The notes beneath the pieces were generated by a model. The model saw only the letters and a program-made list of their open reading frames with translations, had not been told where the DNA came from and ran no database searches. Of a stretch of 64,000 bases of DNA, positions 9,155 to 18,125 are shown piece after piece; positions within the stretch are counted from its first letter, which is position 1, and each line of letters starts with the position of its first letter. The translations under genes were made by a program, and so were the position numbers. The stretch is from Vallitaleaceae bacterium 9-2 (GTDB lineage Bacteria; Bacillota; Clostridia; Lachnospirales; Vallitaleaceae), in assembly GCA_038396585.1 (NCBI GenBank), contig CP121691.1:124001-188000 (forward strand), given 5' to 3'.

Positions 9155-9634
9155 ATGGATGAGCATCGTATTGAAGTAGAACGTGAAGTTTTAGTATATT
9201 TTTTTCAATTATCAAACAGACTACAGGTTCTTCTAGACCAGCAACTTAAACCGGATCATTTAACAGCCAAGCAATTATTCATGATGATTGTTGTGGACTC
9301 GTTTGAGACCGCACCAGGTTTTTCACAAATAAGCGAACGCTTTGGAACAAGCAGGCAAAATGTAAAACAGCTGCTCTTAAAGCTGGAAAAAAATAGGTAT
9401 GTAAAAATATATACAGATCAAGAGGATGCAAGGTATAAACGGGTACAACTTACACCGAAAGCAAAGAAGTATTGGAAACAAAGAGATCAACGAGATCTTT
9501 TTATGCTTAATAATATGTTTCAGAATATACGGATGCAAGAGATGCAAAAAGTTCAAGAAACCTTAAAAAAAGTAGACGAAAATATACAGGTGCTAAGTGG
9601 AGAAGGAAGGGAGCGTGAACTCCATGAAAACTAA
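9155..9634 (+). CDS. MarR-family transcriptional regulator
   Basis: A 159-residue winged-helix regulator of MarR type. The recognition region reads FSQISERFGTSRQNVKQLLLKLEKN, followed by the wing with YVKIYTDQEDARYKRVQLT, matching the usual MarR DxR wing. RBS TTGGAGGATT precedes the ATG. It overlaps the following DUF6544 gene by 11 nt, so the two are co-expressed and that gene is the most likely target besides the regulator itself. The promoter carries palindromes consistent with autoregulation. The ligand is unknown. Confidence 0.9.
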   Translation: MDEHRIEVEREVLVYFFQLSNRLQVLLDQQLKPDHLTAKQLFMMIVVDSFETAPGFSQISERFGTSRQNVKQLLLKLEKNRYVKIYTDQEDARYKRVQLTPKAKKYWKQRDQRDLFMLNNMFQNIRMQEMQKVQETLKKVDENIQVLSGEGRERELHEN

Positions 9635-10406
9635 GAAAAGATATCTTGAGCTCGTAAAATCAGCCAGTGACAATCAAGAGCAGCGACCGAATAACCAACG
9701 ACCGGAAAAGATAACACAAGCAGATATACTAAAGCTTCCCCAACCTATCCAAAAGTACTTAAATTATGTAGGGGTGGTTGGGACAGAAAAAGTGGTAAAC
9801 TTTAAAGCGCAGATTGAAGGAACATTAACCTTAAAACCTAAAGCTGAGCCGTTGCCATACATAGGAGAACAGTCGAATTTTATTGTGCAAGGGATTCGAT
9901 TGTTCTATATGGAGGTATCGATGAAAAAGATAAAGCTCTATGGGCTCCACCACTTTGATCAAGAAGACGCACGTATGCAAATCAAGGTGTTTGACCTTTT
10001 TCAGGTAGTCAATGAAAATGGACAGCATATGCGTGAGGCTGAGACGGTAACTTTTTTTAATGATATGGTACTCTTTGTCCCCCAAACTTTGATTAGTGAT
10101 CAAATCCAATGGAAGGAACTGGATGATTTTCATGTGGAAGCAACCTTCACCCACAATAATATTTGCATAAAGGCTATACTCATCTTTGACGCGCTAGGGC
10201 GTATTATAGATTTCACCTCAGACGATCGTTGGGTACGTGAAAAAGGAGGCGTTATGAAGCAAGTTCCATGGTCAACACCGATTTCAAAATACCAAACGAT
10301 TAATGGGTTACACCTGCCTGCATATGGAGAGGCTGTTTGGCATTATCCAGAAGGAAAATTTAGTTACATAACACTGTTCATAAAAAATATTATATATAAT
10401 TTTTGA
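9624..10406 (+). CDS. DUF6544 family protein
   Basis: About 260 residues. The pattern ILKLPQPIQKYLNYVGVVG, then a beta-rich region, PQTLISDQIQWKELDD and a closing GRIIDFTSDDRW, matches the DUF6544 (formerly DUF6920) family as I recall it; the function of that family is not established. No signal peptide or membrane segment is evident. The ATG at 9624, inside the end of marR, fits the family N-terminus better than the GTG at 9597. The coupling to marR suggests it is the regulated effector of this pair. Confidence 0.65.
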   Translation: MKTKKRYLELVKSASDNQEQRPNNQRPEKITQADILKLPQPIQKYLNYVGVVGTEKVVNFKAQIEGTLTLKPKAEPLPYIGEQSNFIVQGIRLFYMEVSMKKIKLYGLHHFDQEDARMQIKVFDLFQVVNENGQHMREAETVTFFNDMVLFVPQTLISDQIQWKELDDFHVEATFTHNNICIKAILIFDALGRIIDFTSDDRWVREKGGVMKQVPWSTPISKYQTINGLHLPAYGEAVWHYPEGKFSYITLFIKNIIYNF

Positions 10407-10502
10407 TAATTAATTTAAAAAAGGTATCGAAAAATGTATTTACCTGCGTATAGTATAGTGAAACATAATGAAGATGTATTTTACGAAATGGAGAGTGGAA
10501 TA

Positions 10503-11720
10503 ATGAAAAACAAAGTTACAAAGGTATTATCATTGGTTTTAATGTTTGCACTGTTACTATCGCAGGTGGCATATGCCAAGCCTCAAGGCAATGGACGTGA
10601 GTTTGCGCCAGGGCAACTTAAAAAGATGGAAGGCTATACAAACTTTTCACAAAGCCGAATTCGTGTGCGCGATCAATGGATGAACTATGATGAAATGCCG
10701 GTATTAAAACATAACCGTACGTTGATTCCGGTAAGAGCGATTACGGAAGCATTAGGATGTGAAGTTTTATGGTTTAACCCATATGCAGTCATCGTAAATC
10801 CAGAAGAAGATATGCTAATTATCTTTGATTTAGCAACCAATATTAAGCACGAAGATGGAAAAACTTATGTGTTTGATGATGAAGACAACAATTTTGAAGA
10901 ACTATTACAACATGTTCAAGAATTTGATGCTCGACTAGCAGATGAAGAAGATATCGAAGCGTTCTATGAAGAACTAGAGGATATGTTAGATGAAGATAAT
11001 CTTGTTGCCCTTGACGTAGCACCGGGTTTGATTAATAATAGAACATATGTACCATTACGTTTTATTGCAGAGACATTTGGTCTTCGCGTTCGCTACAATG
11101 ATGAGACAAAAGAAATTGATATTGATGATGAATTTGATACTCCGGTATTAGATCCAGATGAAGAAAAACTAGATGAACCAGAGGATGTTGTTATTCGTAT
11201 CGATTTAAATGGTCATCGTTTTGAAGGTATTACATATGAAGATAAATTCTTAAAAGAAGACGTTGATTATACTACGACAACGTCAAGTGCCTTTATAGTT
11301 CGACTTCAAGAAGAATTTATTGAAGAACTTGAGGAAGAAAAAGTGACACTTGAATTTGTTTTTAAAAATGATGAAGATGAGGAAATTACAGTAGAGTTTG
11401 AATTAGTACTTGACTATATGGACCAAACACCAACAATTAGTGTTATGAGTATTGAATTTGATGAAGATGCATTTGAAGAGAGTTCATATGCGAACAAATA
11501 TGGAAACCTTGTCATTGAGCTTGAATCAAATGGCTGGGATTTTGAAGGTATCTCTGGACTAGATGAAGACGATGAATACTATTTAAGTGCAAAAGAAGAT
11601 GAAGTCATGATTACAAAAGAATACCTTAATGATCTGGATGACGGAGACTATGCACTTCAATTTGTTTTTGAAATGGATGATCTTGTTCATGTAGAATATC
11701 TGGAAATTGAGGTAAACTAG
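10503..11720 (+). CDS. Secreted protein with copper-amine-oxidase-like N-terminal domains
   Basis: About 405 residues with a clear Sec signal peptide (MKNKVTKV, hydrophobic core, cleavage near VAYA-KP at about 25). Two segments of the copper-amine-oxidase N-domain (PF07833) are recognisable: LKHNRTLIPVRAITEALGC with a following VIVNP, and LINNRTYVPLRFIAETFGL with EIDI, separated by a very acidic insert (about 120-170). The rest is two very acidic beta-rich repeats (LNGHRFEGI... and LESNGWDFEGI...) resembling X2-like modules. RBS GGAGAGTGG supports this ATG over 10434. It lies 30 nt upstream of sigI, so it may be a cell-surface protein co-expressed with or controlled by SigI/RsgI. This is not an amine oxidase enzyme. 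Confidence 0.8.
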   Translation: MKNKVTKVLSLVLMFALLLSQVAYAKPQGNGREFAPGQLKKMEGYTNFSQSRIRVRDQWMNYDEMPVLKHNRTLIPVRAITEALGCEVLWFNPYAVIVNPEEDMLIIFDLATNIKHEDGKTYVFDDEDNNFEELLQHVQEFDARLADEEDIEAFYEELEDMLDEDNLVALDVAPGLINNRTYVPLRFIAETFGLRVRYNDETKEIDIDDEFDTPVLDPDEEKLDEPEDVVIRIDLNGHRFEGITYEDKFLKEDVDYTTTTSSAFIVRLQEEFIEELEEEKVTLEFVFKNDEDEEITVEFELVLDYMDQTPTISVMSIEFDEDAFEESSYANKYGNLVIELESNGWDFEGISGLDEDDEYYLSAKEDEVMITKEYLNDLDDGDYALQFVFEMDDLVHVEYLEIEVN

Positions 11721-11750
11721 AAAGAAAAAAACATACCTAGGGTGAATTCG

Positions 11751-12401
11751 ATGAGTAAAAAACTCGATAGTAAAATTATGCAATTAAAGAATACAGATAA
11801 TCAAGAGCAGATTAATCAGCTCATCATAGACTATCAACCGTTTGTGTTGAATGTTATTACTGAGCTAAAAAAGAGCTATGTGGATATTGATAATGATGAT
11901 GAATTTTCTGTAGGTTTAATGGCATTTTATGAAGCTCTAGAAAAATACAACGAGGCGCGTGGAGACTTTTTGAGCTTCGCTCGCCTCGTTATTGATAGTC
12001 GAATAAAAGATTACTGGGCACAGCAAAAGTCGGAAGCATCTATCGAAGAACTCGAAAGGCTAAGTACACACCAGGATGTTGAGGAAGAGGTATTGCTTCG
12101 AAAAGAAATCGAGGATTTTGAAAAAGTACTGAGACTTTTTGGCTTATCTTTTGAAAAATTGGTCGCCAGTTCTCCGAAGCATCAAGATACCAGAAAAAGA
12201 GCAAAAGAGATTGGGTTACGTGCATCCGAAGAACAAGACCTGATGACACACTTATATAACAAAAAAAGACTTCCTGTCACACAAATCTCACGAAGATTTC
12301 AAGTGAGTTTAGTTATCATTAAACGCAGTAAGATAATGATTACATCGATTATGATTATTGCTAAAGAAAAATTTGGTCGGATAATGGAATGGATTCAATG
12401 A
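11751..12401 (+). CDS. sigI: RNA polymerase sigma factor SigI
   Basis: About 216 residues. The N-terminal half is a sigma-70 region-2 domain: QLIIDYQPFVLNVI, DEFSVGLMAFYEALEKY and GDFLSFARLVIDSRIKDYW. The C-terminal half has the SigI-type helix-turn-helix (RLPVTQISRRFQVSLVIIKR) instead of a canonical region 4. The next gene encodes its cognate membrane anti-sigma factor, which confirms the SigI assignment. GGTG just upstream favours ATG 11751 over GTG 11742. In Bacillus SigI responds to heat and envelope stress; in cellulolytic clostridia SigI paralogs respond to polysaccharides. The signal here is unknown. Confidence 0.9.
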   Translation: MSKKLDSKIMQLKNTDNQEQINQLIIDYQPFVLNVITELKKSYVDIDNDDEFSVGLMAFYEALEKYNEARGDFLSFARLVIDSRIKDYWAQQKSEASIEELERLSTHQDVEEEVLLRKEIEDFEKVLRLFGLSFEKLVASSPKHQDTRKRAKEIGLRASEEQDLMTHLYNKKRLPVTQISRRFQVSLVIIKRSKIMITSIMIIAKEKFGRIMEWIQ

Positions 12402-12415
12402 TAGAGGTGTTAAAA

Positions 12416-13693
12416 ATGATCAAAAAAGGTCTTGTTGTAAAATTAGGAAAAGATTATATTATTGTTATGACCAATGAAGGAGAATATGAGAACATTGTTT
12501 TGCGGGAAAGGGTCACCTTAGGTTCAAAAATAATGTATACAGACAAGGATGTCCTTATTAATCCAACAACTACGTCGTACACAACAAAATACTATAGATA
12601 TGCAGTCGCAGCAAGTATAGTCTTAATACTACTCGTTAGTTTGTTCGTTCGCTCAGCAGTTCTTTATCAAGAACAGCCACCGATGGAACAAACAGTCGCA
12701 ACAATTATTGCAGTAGATATTAACCCGAGCTTTCAATTAATGGCTAATCCAGAAGATGTTATTATTCAAGTAAGAGCAATGAATAAAGATGCCAAGACAA
12801 TAGATGGGGAAAGTGTCATAGGTTTAAATATAGAGGAAGCCATTGAGCAGATTGTATACTTGGCAGATGAGGCCCACTTTATCAATATCTCTGATGAAGA
12901 TGAAGACTATATTCTTGTCACGGTAGTTTCTGCTGCAAATGGAGAAGCCATCATTCCAGAAGATGAGGCCATAGAACTTGATGCAGAGACCACTCAAATC
13001 AAAGTTGCTGAAATTAGAGAAAAAATCAATAGCAGTGCGATTTTAAACAAAGTGAATTTTGCAGTTATTTCTGCAACACAAAAACAGCTTGAAGAAGCTA
13101 CACAAAAAGCAATACCTGCGGGACTATATGTTGCAGGTGTTCGTGAAGAAGTAACAGTAAAAGAGTATTTTTCTAAAGAAGAAAAAAAAGAAGCATTTAA
13201 AACGAATGGAAAAGTAATTGACAAAGAGGCGCTAAAAGAAGCGCTCAAAGAGGCGAAATCCACAGACAACAATGCGTTAAGAAGTGAAGAAAAACCAGGT
13301 CAAGACAAACGCCAAGACAAAGACAAGAATCAAGATAAAAATAAAGACAAGGACCAAGTCCAAGACAAAGACAAGGACCAAGTCCAAGATCAAGACAAGG
13401 ACCAAGTCCAAGATCAGGATAAGGATAAAGTCCAAGATCAAGACAAGGACCAAGTCCAAGATCAGGACAAGGACCAAGTCCAAGATCAGGACAAGGATAA
13501 AGTCCAAGATCAAGACAAGGATAAAGTCCAAGATCAGGACAAGGACCAAGTCCAAGATCAGGATAAGGATAAAGTCCAAGATCAGGACAAGGACCAAGTC
13601 CAAGATCAGGACAAAGACCAAGTTCAAGATCAAACACAAGATGAGAAAAATAATGGAAAGCAAAATAATGGAAATGGAAATGCAAAGAATTAA
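12416..13693 (+). CDS. rsgI: Anti-sigma-I factor RsgI with repetitive C-terminal tail
   Basis: About 425 residues. A cytoplasmic RsgI N-domain (1-50, [19 protein letters not shown]) binds SigI. One membrane helix follows (about 58-78, [16 protein letters not shown]), then an extracellular RsgI-type domain starting [12 protein letters not shown] near residue 97, and finally a disordered Lys/Asp/Gln tail from about 290. The tail carries twelve 8-residue units of the D(Q/K)VQDQDK type encoded by 24-bp DNA repeats. It lacks the carbohydrate-binding or PA14 sensor domains of cellulosomal RsgI proteins. GAGGTG at 12404-12409 supports ATG 12416 rather than ATG 12389. Its stop overlaps the convergent msrB stop region by 4 bp. 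Confidence 0.9.
   Translation: MIKKGLVVKLGKDYIIVMTNEGEYENIVLRERVTLGSKIMYTDKDVLINPTTTSYTTKYYRYAVAASIVLILLVSLFVRSAVLYQEQPPMEQTVATIIAVDINPSFQLMANPEDVIIQVRAMNKDAKTIDGESVIGLNIEEAIEQIVYLADEAHFINISDEDEDYILVTVVSAANGEAIIPEDEAIELDAETTQIKVAEIREKINSSAILNKVNFAVISATQKQLEEATQKAIPAGLYVAGVREEVTVKEYFSKEEKKEAFKTNGKVIDKEALKEALKEAKSTDNNALRSEEKPGQDKRQDKDKNQDKNKDKDQVQDKDKDQVQDQDKDQVQDQDKDKVQDQDKDQVQDQDKDQVQDQDKDKVQDQDKDKVQDQDKDQVQDQDKDKVQDQDKDQVQDQDKDQVQDQTQDEKNNGKQNNGNGNAKN
13352..13639 (+). repeat. Twelve tandem 24-bp repeats inside rsgI
   Basis: Twelve head-to-tail 24-bp units, each encoding D(Q/K)VQD(Q/K)DK or a close variant, with AAG/AAA and CAA/AAA alternation between units. The unit length is a multiple of three, so changes in copy number by slippage would lengthen or shorten the extracellular tail without breaking the frame. 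The repeats keep long open frames on both strands, which are shadows. Confidence 0.95.
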
Positions 13694-14145
13694 TGCTCAA
13701 ATAAAGAGAGCCATTCACCATATCCTTCTTTTTCCATATCTTCAAGTGGGATAAAACGTAGGGCCGCACTATTGATACAGTAGCGCAAGCCTCCTCGATC
13801 AATGGGGCCGTCGTCAAAGACGTGCCCCAGATGGCTATCCCCAAGTTGTGAACGGACTTCGGTACGTTGCATATGATGACTATAGTCTTTTTTAAAATTT
13901 ATGACTTCGGTTTCAATCGGTTGAGTAAAACTTGGCCAACCGCAACCGGAGTCATATTTATCTAGAGAAGTAAATAGAGGCTCACCACTTACAACATCCA
14001 CATAGATTCCAGGAGCATCAGTATTATAGTAGGCATTGTTAAATGGGGGTTCTGTTTTATTTTGTTGTGTAATGGCATATTGCTCTTTGGTTAACATCTT
14101 TTTTAAGATATCATCACTAGGTTTTTTAAAATTATTGGAACGCAT
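13690..14145 (-). CDS. msrB: Peptide methionine-(R)-S-oxide reductase MsrB
   Basis: A 151-residue MsrB (EC 1.8.4.12) that reduces the R epimer of methionine sulfoxide in proteins. Signature segments are [11 protein letters not shown] (Cys68, the likely resolving Cys), DSHLGHVF and [11 protein letters not shown] with catalytic Cys123. The CxxC zinc pairs of some MsrBs are absent, as in the Bacillus type. AGAGGTG on the minus strand supports the ATG at 14145; longer upstream frame is not needed. Transcribed divergently from the GNAT gene and convergently with rsgI. Single-gene unit; no MsrA is fused or adjacent. Confidence 0.95.
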   Translation of the reverse strand: MRSNNFKKPSDDILKKMLTKEQYAITQQNKTEPPFNNAYYNTDAPGIYVDVVSGEPLFTSLDKYDSGCGWPSFTQPIETEVINFKKDYSHHMQRTEVRSQLGDSHLGHVFDDGPIDRGGLRYCINSAALRFIPLEDMEKEGYGEWLSLFEH

Positions 14146-14190
14146 TTTATCACCTCTTCTAAGACACATAACGACCAAGTTACACTTCTT

Positions 14191-14219
14191 ATTATATCGG
14201 ACAACCACATTTTCGTAAA
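14191..14219 (-). promoter_or_regulatory. msrB promoter
   Basis: Read on the minus strand: TTTACG (-35, 14219-14214), 17-nt spacer, TATAAT (-10, 14196-14191), about 45 nt upstream of the msrB start codon. Confidence 0.65.
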
Positions 14220-14252
14220 GAAAATAGGTGCTAGTGTGTATATGAAAAACCA

Positions 14253-14261
14253 TGATATAAT
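14253..14261 (+). promoter_or_regulatory. Extended -10 promoter for the GNAT gene
   Basis: TGATATAAT gives an extended -10 element (TATAAT at 14256-14261). No good -35 was found. It lies about 50 nt upstream of the GNAT start codon and is divergent to the msrB promoter. Confidence 0.5.
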
Positions 14262-14309
14262 AAAGCGGTGAGAAAGTTTCATAGAACATGTAATAAAAGG
14301 AGATTGAAA

Positions 14310-14804
14310 ATGCAAATACGTTTAGCTAAGTATGAGGATATAGAGACTATTATGGAAATATATGCATATGCCCGCGGCATCATGCAGCAGACAAAGAATC
14401 CAACCCAGTGGAAGGATAGCTATCCTTCGAAGCAATTAATTGAATCGGATATTAAAAATCAATACTGCTATGTAGGCGTCGATGATGCGAAGAAGCTTCG
14501 CTTTGTTTTTGCGTTCATCTGTGATGTGGATCCGACATATGGATATATTGAAGAAGGGCAGTGGCTCAATGATGAGCCCTATGGAACAATTCATCGAATT
14601 GCAAGCGATGGTCAAGTCAAGGGCGTGTTCAATCAATGCGTAGAATTTTGTCGTGAGCAGAAGGATAATATTCGTATAGATACTCATGCAGACAACAAAA
14701 TCATGCAACATCAGATTCAAAAAAATGGATTTGTTAAGTGTGGAATTATATATGTAGAGGATAAGAGCCCGCGCTTAGCATATCAATGGACACGACTTCA
14801 ATGA
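14310..14804 (+). CDS. GNAT-family N-acetyltransferase
   Basis: A 164-residue protein of the GCN5-related acetyltransferase fold: [20 protein letters not shown] at the N-terminus, a central beta sheet with [28 protein letters not shown] as the acetyl-CoA-binding region, and a C-terminal [20 protein letters not shown] segment followed by a GFVKCGII strand. That DTHxDNxxM pattern is typical of a GNAT subgroup common in Firmicutes. AAAGGAG lies 8 nt before the ATG at 14310. The substrate is unknown. The following metalloprotease gene starts just after its end. Confidence 0.85.
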   Translation: MQIRLAKYEDIETIMEIYAYARGIMQQTKNPTQWKDSYPSKQLIESDIKNQYCYVGVDDAKKLRFVFAFICDVDPTYGYIEEGQWLNDEPYGTIHRIASDGQVKGVFNQCVEFCREQKDNIRIDTHADNKIMQHQIQKNGFVKCGIIYVEDKSPRLAYQWTRLQ

Positions 14805-14821
14805 AAGCGGTAGGAGACATA

Positions 14822-15529
14822 ATGACACGAACAATGAAAAAAAATGGCGAGAGCATAGATATTCAAGTTATACATAAAAAGCGTAAAACCCTAGGAATCT
14901 ATATTGACGTATATGGAAATATAGAAGTACGAATCCCAAATCAAACGACGGAGAGTCAACTAGATGCATTTATTGAAAGTAAATGGACATGGATACAAAA
15001 AACTGCAAATGAGATGCGGGAAAAAACAAAGGGGTTCCAGAAAAAAGAATATATAGAAGGAGAGCGGTTTTTATATTTAGGTAAAGAATATCCTATACAA
15101 ATCTTTAGCTCAGAAAATTATGCAGGTGTGGTGTTTGAAGAGAATGGATTTAATATTTATACGTTGCAACATGATGATGCGGTCATAAAAAAGCTCATGA
15201 CCAAGTTCTATAAACAAGAATGTAAAAAAATTATAGAAAAACGGATTGCATTTTATCAGAAGTTTTTTTCGGTTAAACCAAGAAGCATAAAAATCTCAGC
15301 AAACAAAAAAACATGGGGGACATGCAACAGTCAACGAGAACTGACCTTTAATTGGAAATTGGCGATGGCTCCCATCGAGATTATTGATTATGTCGTTGTC
15401 CATGAAATGTGCCATATGATTCACTTAAATCATGACCGTTCATTTTGGCGGCTTGTAGGCAAGTATATAGCCGAATATGAAGCGTGCCAAGAGTGGCTAA
15501 GACAATCCCATTGGAAAATGGTTGTCTAG
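14822..15529 (+). CDS. YgjP-like (DUF45) zinc metalloprotease
   Basis: About 235 residues. The C-terminal half carries VVHEMCHMIHLNHDRSFW: an HExxH zinc motif with a third His ligand a few residues downstream, as in the YgjP/SprT-like DUF45 family of M48-type peptidases. KTWGTCNSQRELTFNWKLA precedes it, the usual family signature. The N-terminal part is a beta-rich domain (KRKTLGIYIDVYGNIEVRIP). TAGGAG at 14811 supports ATG 14822 over 14786, which lies inside the GNAT gene. Physiological substrate is unknown. The stop overlaps the convergent mnhD gene by 4 bp. Confidence 0.85.
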   Translation: MTRTMKKNGESIDIQVIHKKRKTLGIYIDVYGNIEVRIPNQTTESQLDAFIESKWTWIQKTANEMREKTKGFQKKEYIEGERFLYLGKEYPIQIFSSENYAGVVFEENGFNIYTLQHDDAVIKKLMTKFYKQECKKIIEKRIAFYQKFFSVKPRSIKISANKKTWGTCNSQRELTFNWKLAMAPIEIIDYVVVHEMCHMIHLNHDRSFWRLVGKYIAEYEACQEWLRQSHWKMVV

Positions 15530-17124
15530 CCAAACTGAATCATCATCATAGAGAGAAAACCAGTAAAGAAGATGACGATTGCCATAATGATTTGATTAAA
15601 GGTAAGTTCCAACTCTTGTATTTTTGTAAATAAGCGCATGCGTAGGTAGACATATCGATAAAACAAAAATCCTACAAGCAAGGTGGCAAGGTAGATGAAG
15701 AACTTGCTAAAATAGTTTGAAGCTGAGACATATACATCAAAATCAAACATTACGCTCATAATCATTGGACCAAAGACTCCACCTAAAAAGCAGGTTGCTG
15801 CTAAAAGGAGAATAACAATCTTTTGATTCCAGGCAATATGAAAGCGCTTTTTAGAATGGCCGCCAAGCATCTGTGCATATTTGATGAAAATCAAAACCGT
15901 ACCCATGTTTATTATAAAAAAGGCAAGTTCAAACAAAAACGAATCTCGCATACCGGCGTGTATCAGGTTTTTTGAAAAGTTTCCGTTAAATAAAGGCGCA
16001 CCTGTGATTCCAAGGATTGCAAAAATGGACGCAATGGAGACATAAGGCATGCGCTTAAAGACGCCGCGGATCTCCCGAATATCACGCGTATGATATTCGT
16101 CAACAATAATACCCGCAGTTAAAAACAATGTTGACTTAAAAATAGCATGATTTAGTATGTGGTAGATGGCACCCCAATAACCGTATGTCGAATCAAGTGA
16201 TAGACCAAAGACAATAACACCGATTTGACTCACGGTGCTGTAGGCAAGAATCAACTTGATGTCTGTTTGGCTAAGAGCAAAAACCCACCCGATAACCGCC
16301 GTTAAAAATCCAAAAATCATAAAAATCAGCATCTCATCAAAAACAGGATGAAAGAGATTGGTAATACGTATAAAGAGATATACGCCACCTTTAACATATA
16401 AACCTGAAAGGATGGCAGAGATAATGGAAGGTGCACTTGCAGTACCGTGAGCCTTTGGAAGCCAGCTAAATAAAGGCATAATTGCTGATTTTAAGTCAAC
16501 CGCCGTAATCAGCAAGACAAAGGGGAGGATAAGGGTACGTGAATCTTCTACTAGAGGCAAGCGTTCGCTTAATAAGGTTAAATCTGTTGTGCCAAATATT
16601 TTATAAATGTATCCAATACCAAATAAAAATAATGTCATGGACGCGAGGTTTGTAAACAAATAGACAATACCGTCATAGATCGACTTAGAGTCTTTTTTAA
16701 AGACGATAAGAATCGTTACAACAATGGTTGATACCTCAATCATGACATAGATGTTAAACAGGTCATTTGATAAAAAGATGCCTGAGATTAAGCCTTGAAG
16801 TGCAATAAATAAAAACAAGAAGAGATGATTAACATAACTTTTTTTATAGTTATACAAAAGCATACATGAAAATAAAAAAATAGTCAGTGAAACCATAACG
16901 CTACTAAATAAATCCGCTTTTAGGGCAATACCAATTCCCATATCATATCCGCCGACGACTTCAAGCTTTGTTCCATGAAAGCGTACATCAATAAAATTTA
17001 CAATCGAGAGGATAAAAAAAGCTACTTGAATCAATAGGACAATGATTTTAGTTTGCCGTGAATGTGACAGGTATGAAACAAGAGCGATAATTAGAGGAAG
17101 AACAACAAACCAATATAATGCCAT
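15526..17124 (-). CDS. mnhD: Mrp/Mnh antiporter subunit D (MbhH-like)
   Basis: A 532-residue polytopic membrane protein of the NuoM/MrpD antiporter family with about 14 membrane segments. The proton_antipo_M core is visible: LKSAIMPLFSWLPKAHG, a conserved region with a key Lys and Pro, and later LAYSTVSQIGVIVFGL and HILNHAIFKSTLFLTAG. It is the only large antiporter-type subunit in the cluster. It would couple proton and sodium movement together with the small subunits encoded upstream. The ATG overlaps the mnhC stop by one base (TAATG on the minus strand). Last gene of the unit. Confidence 0.93.
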   Translation of the reverse strand: MALYWFVVLPLIIALVSYLSHSRQTKIIVLLIQVAFFILSIVNFIDVRFHGTKLEVVGGYDMGIGIALKADLFSSVMVSLTIFLFSCMLLYNYKKSYVNHLFLFLFIALQGLISGIFLSNDLFNIYVMIEVSTIVVTILIVFKKDSKSIYDGIVYLFTNLASMTLFLFGIGYIYKIFGTTDLTLLSERLPLVEDSRTLILPFVLLITAVDLKSAIMPLFSWLPKAHGTASAPSIISAILSGLYVKGGVYLFIRITNLFHPVFDEMLIFMIFGFLTAVIGWVFALSQTDIKLILAYSTVSQIGVIVFGLSLDSTYGYWGAIYHILNHAIFKSTLFLTAGIIVDEYHTRDIREIRGVFKRMPYVSIASIFAILGITGAPLFNGNFSKNLIHAGMRDSFLFELAFFIINMGTVLIFIKYAQMLGGHSKKRFHIAWNQKIVILLLAATCFLGGVFGPMIMSVMFDFDVYVSASNYFSKFFIYLATLLVGFLFYRYVYLRMRLFTKIQELELTFNQIIMAIVIFFTGFLSMMMIQFG

Positions 17125-17474
17125 TAATCTTCCTCCTTTCGCATACGAACAATTTTTGACCAGTTAGTTGAACCATAGTGATGGTACAAGCTGATAAACA
17201 TGGTAAGGCCAACAGCCGTCACGGCAACCCCGATGACAATGGCTGTAATCATAAGTGCCTGAGGAAAAGGATCCGTCATTAATGCGGCGTCTCCAATAGG
17301 TGGCTCTGCGGCGGCATCGTAATTAATATTGAGAAAAAACAAAATGAGGGCTGCTTGTATAATACCAAAAGACATGACGGTCTTGATAATATTTCGGCGA
17401 GCCAACAGGCCATAAATGCCAATGCCGAATAATCCAATTGCAATTATTGATCCATCTAATATTCCGGTTGTCAT
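17124..17474 (-). CDS. mnhC: Mrp/Mnh antiporter subunit C (NuoK-like)
   Basis: About 116 residues, three membrane segments, family MrpC/NuoK. Characteristic text is IGLFGIGIYGLLARRNIIKTVMSFGIIQAA and DPFPQALMITAIVIGVAVTAVGL; the latter is the MrpC/NuoK signature DPxPQALxLTAIVI. A CAGGTGA ribosome site precedes ATG 17474; the longer frame to 17519 would overlap mnhB and is not supported. It sits between mnhB and mnhD as in all Mrp operons. Confidence 0.93.
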   Translation of the reverse strand: MTTGILDGSIIAIGLFGIGIYGLLARRNIIKTVMSFGIIQAALILFFLNINYDAAAEPPIGDAALMTDPFPQALMITAIVIGVAVTAVGLTMFISLYHHYGSTNWSKIVRMRKEED

Positions 17475-17478
17475 AGAT

Positions 17479-17865
17479 TCACCTGCTTTCAAAAAGTACA
17501 AATCGGTAAAAAACCACACTAAGACCGCAAGCGACTTTTATACCGATAAGAATATTCATCGCAATAAGGTAATAGGGTTTTAAGTACAATGGAATGCTGT
17601 CGCGAAAGGCAAAGATAAAAATCGTTGCAAAAATCAGCAATGCCAAATAAAGTATTTTTTCCAATTTATTTAATGCGGAAATGCTTATAGTTTTTTCATA
17701 GGTTGTAAAATATTGAATAATAAAAACGGAAGACAGTATGGCGCCGCCTTGAAATCCACCACCAGGTGATAGGTGTCCATTTAGAATGATGTATATTCCA
17801 AAAACAATGATGAATGGATAGATTGCGCCCATGGTGACCTTTAATAGCATGGAATGTTTTGGCAT
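17479..17865 (-). CDS. mnhB: Mrp/Mnh antiporter subunit B
   Basis: About 128 residues with four membrane segments; MnhB family. The landmark is GHLSPGGGFQGGAILSS near residues 31-47. The ATG overlaps the preceding MbhE-like stop as TGATG, so the pair is translationally coupled. The upstream TTG at 17868 is an alternative but unlikely start. In Mrp and Mbh complexes this subunit belongs to the small cation-translocation module. Confidence 0.9.
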   Translation of the reverse strand: MPKHSMLLKVTMGAIYPFIIVFGIYIILNGHLSPGGGFQGGAILSSVFIIQYFTTYEKTISISALNKLEKILYLALLIFATIFIFAFRDSIPLYLKPYYLIAMNILIGIKVACGLSVVFYRFVLFESR

Positions 17866-18125
17866 CAATAATCCCCCTTATGTCGTGAAAAATAAATAAT
17901 TCCAATAACACTAACAAGTAACAGCAATGTCTCAAAAAGCGTATCAAACATGCGATAATCAAGATAGATTGCTGTCACGGCATTCAGTGAGCCCGTCTGT
18001 GCCTGAAAGTTGGTTGTAATATAGGCGTATAAATCCTTGGTTGAAGCAATCGGTTGAATCTCAATGGATGCCATTAATAGTACAACACATAGTATCCATG
18101 CCGCTATAATCTTTCTACGTAGCAT
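17865..18125 (-). CDS. MbhE-like small antiporter subunit
   Basis: About 86 residues: an N-terminal membrane helix (IIAAWILCVVLLMASIEI), an external loop with TGSLNAVTAIYLDYRMFDTLFE, and a second helix (TLLLLVSVIGIIYFS). The TxxxNxVTAIxLDYRxxDTLxE loop is the recognisable signature of the MbhE / MrpA-C-terminal element. In classical Mrp operons this segment is the end of the large MrpA protein; here it is a separate gene. GAGGAGG lies 9 nt upstream of ATG 18125, and it overlaps the DUF4040 gene by 11 nt. Confidence 0.8.
   Translation of the reverse strand: MLRRKIIAAWILCVVLLMASIEIQPIASTKDLYAYITTNFQAQTGSLNAVTAIYLDYRMFDTLFETLLLLVSVIGIIYFSRHKGDY

Noticed and set aside
13352-13639. Possible CRISPR array
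   Set aside because: The repeats are head to tail with no spacers and are in frame within rsgI.
13245-13844. Long open frames on the minus strand and in another plus frame across the rsgI repeats
   Set aside because: They come from the 24-bp repeat staying open in several frames. Only the rsgI frame has domains, a ribosome site and a family match.
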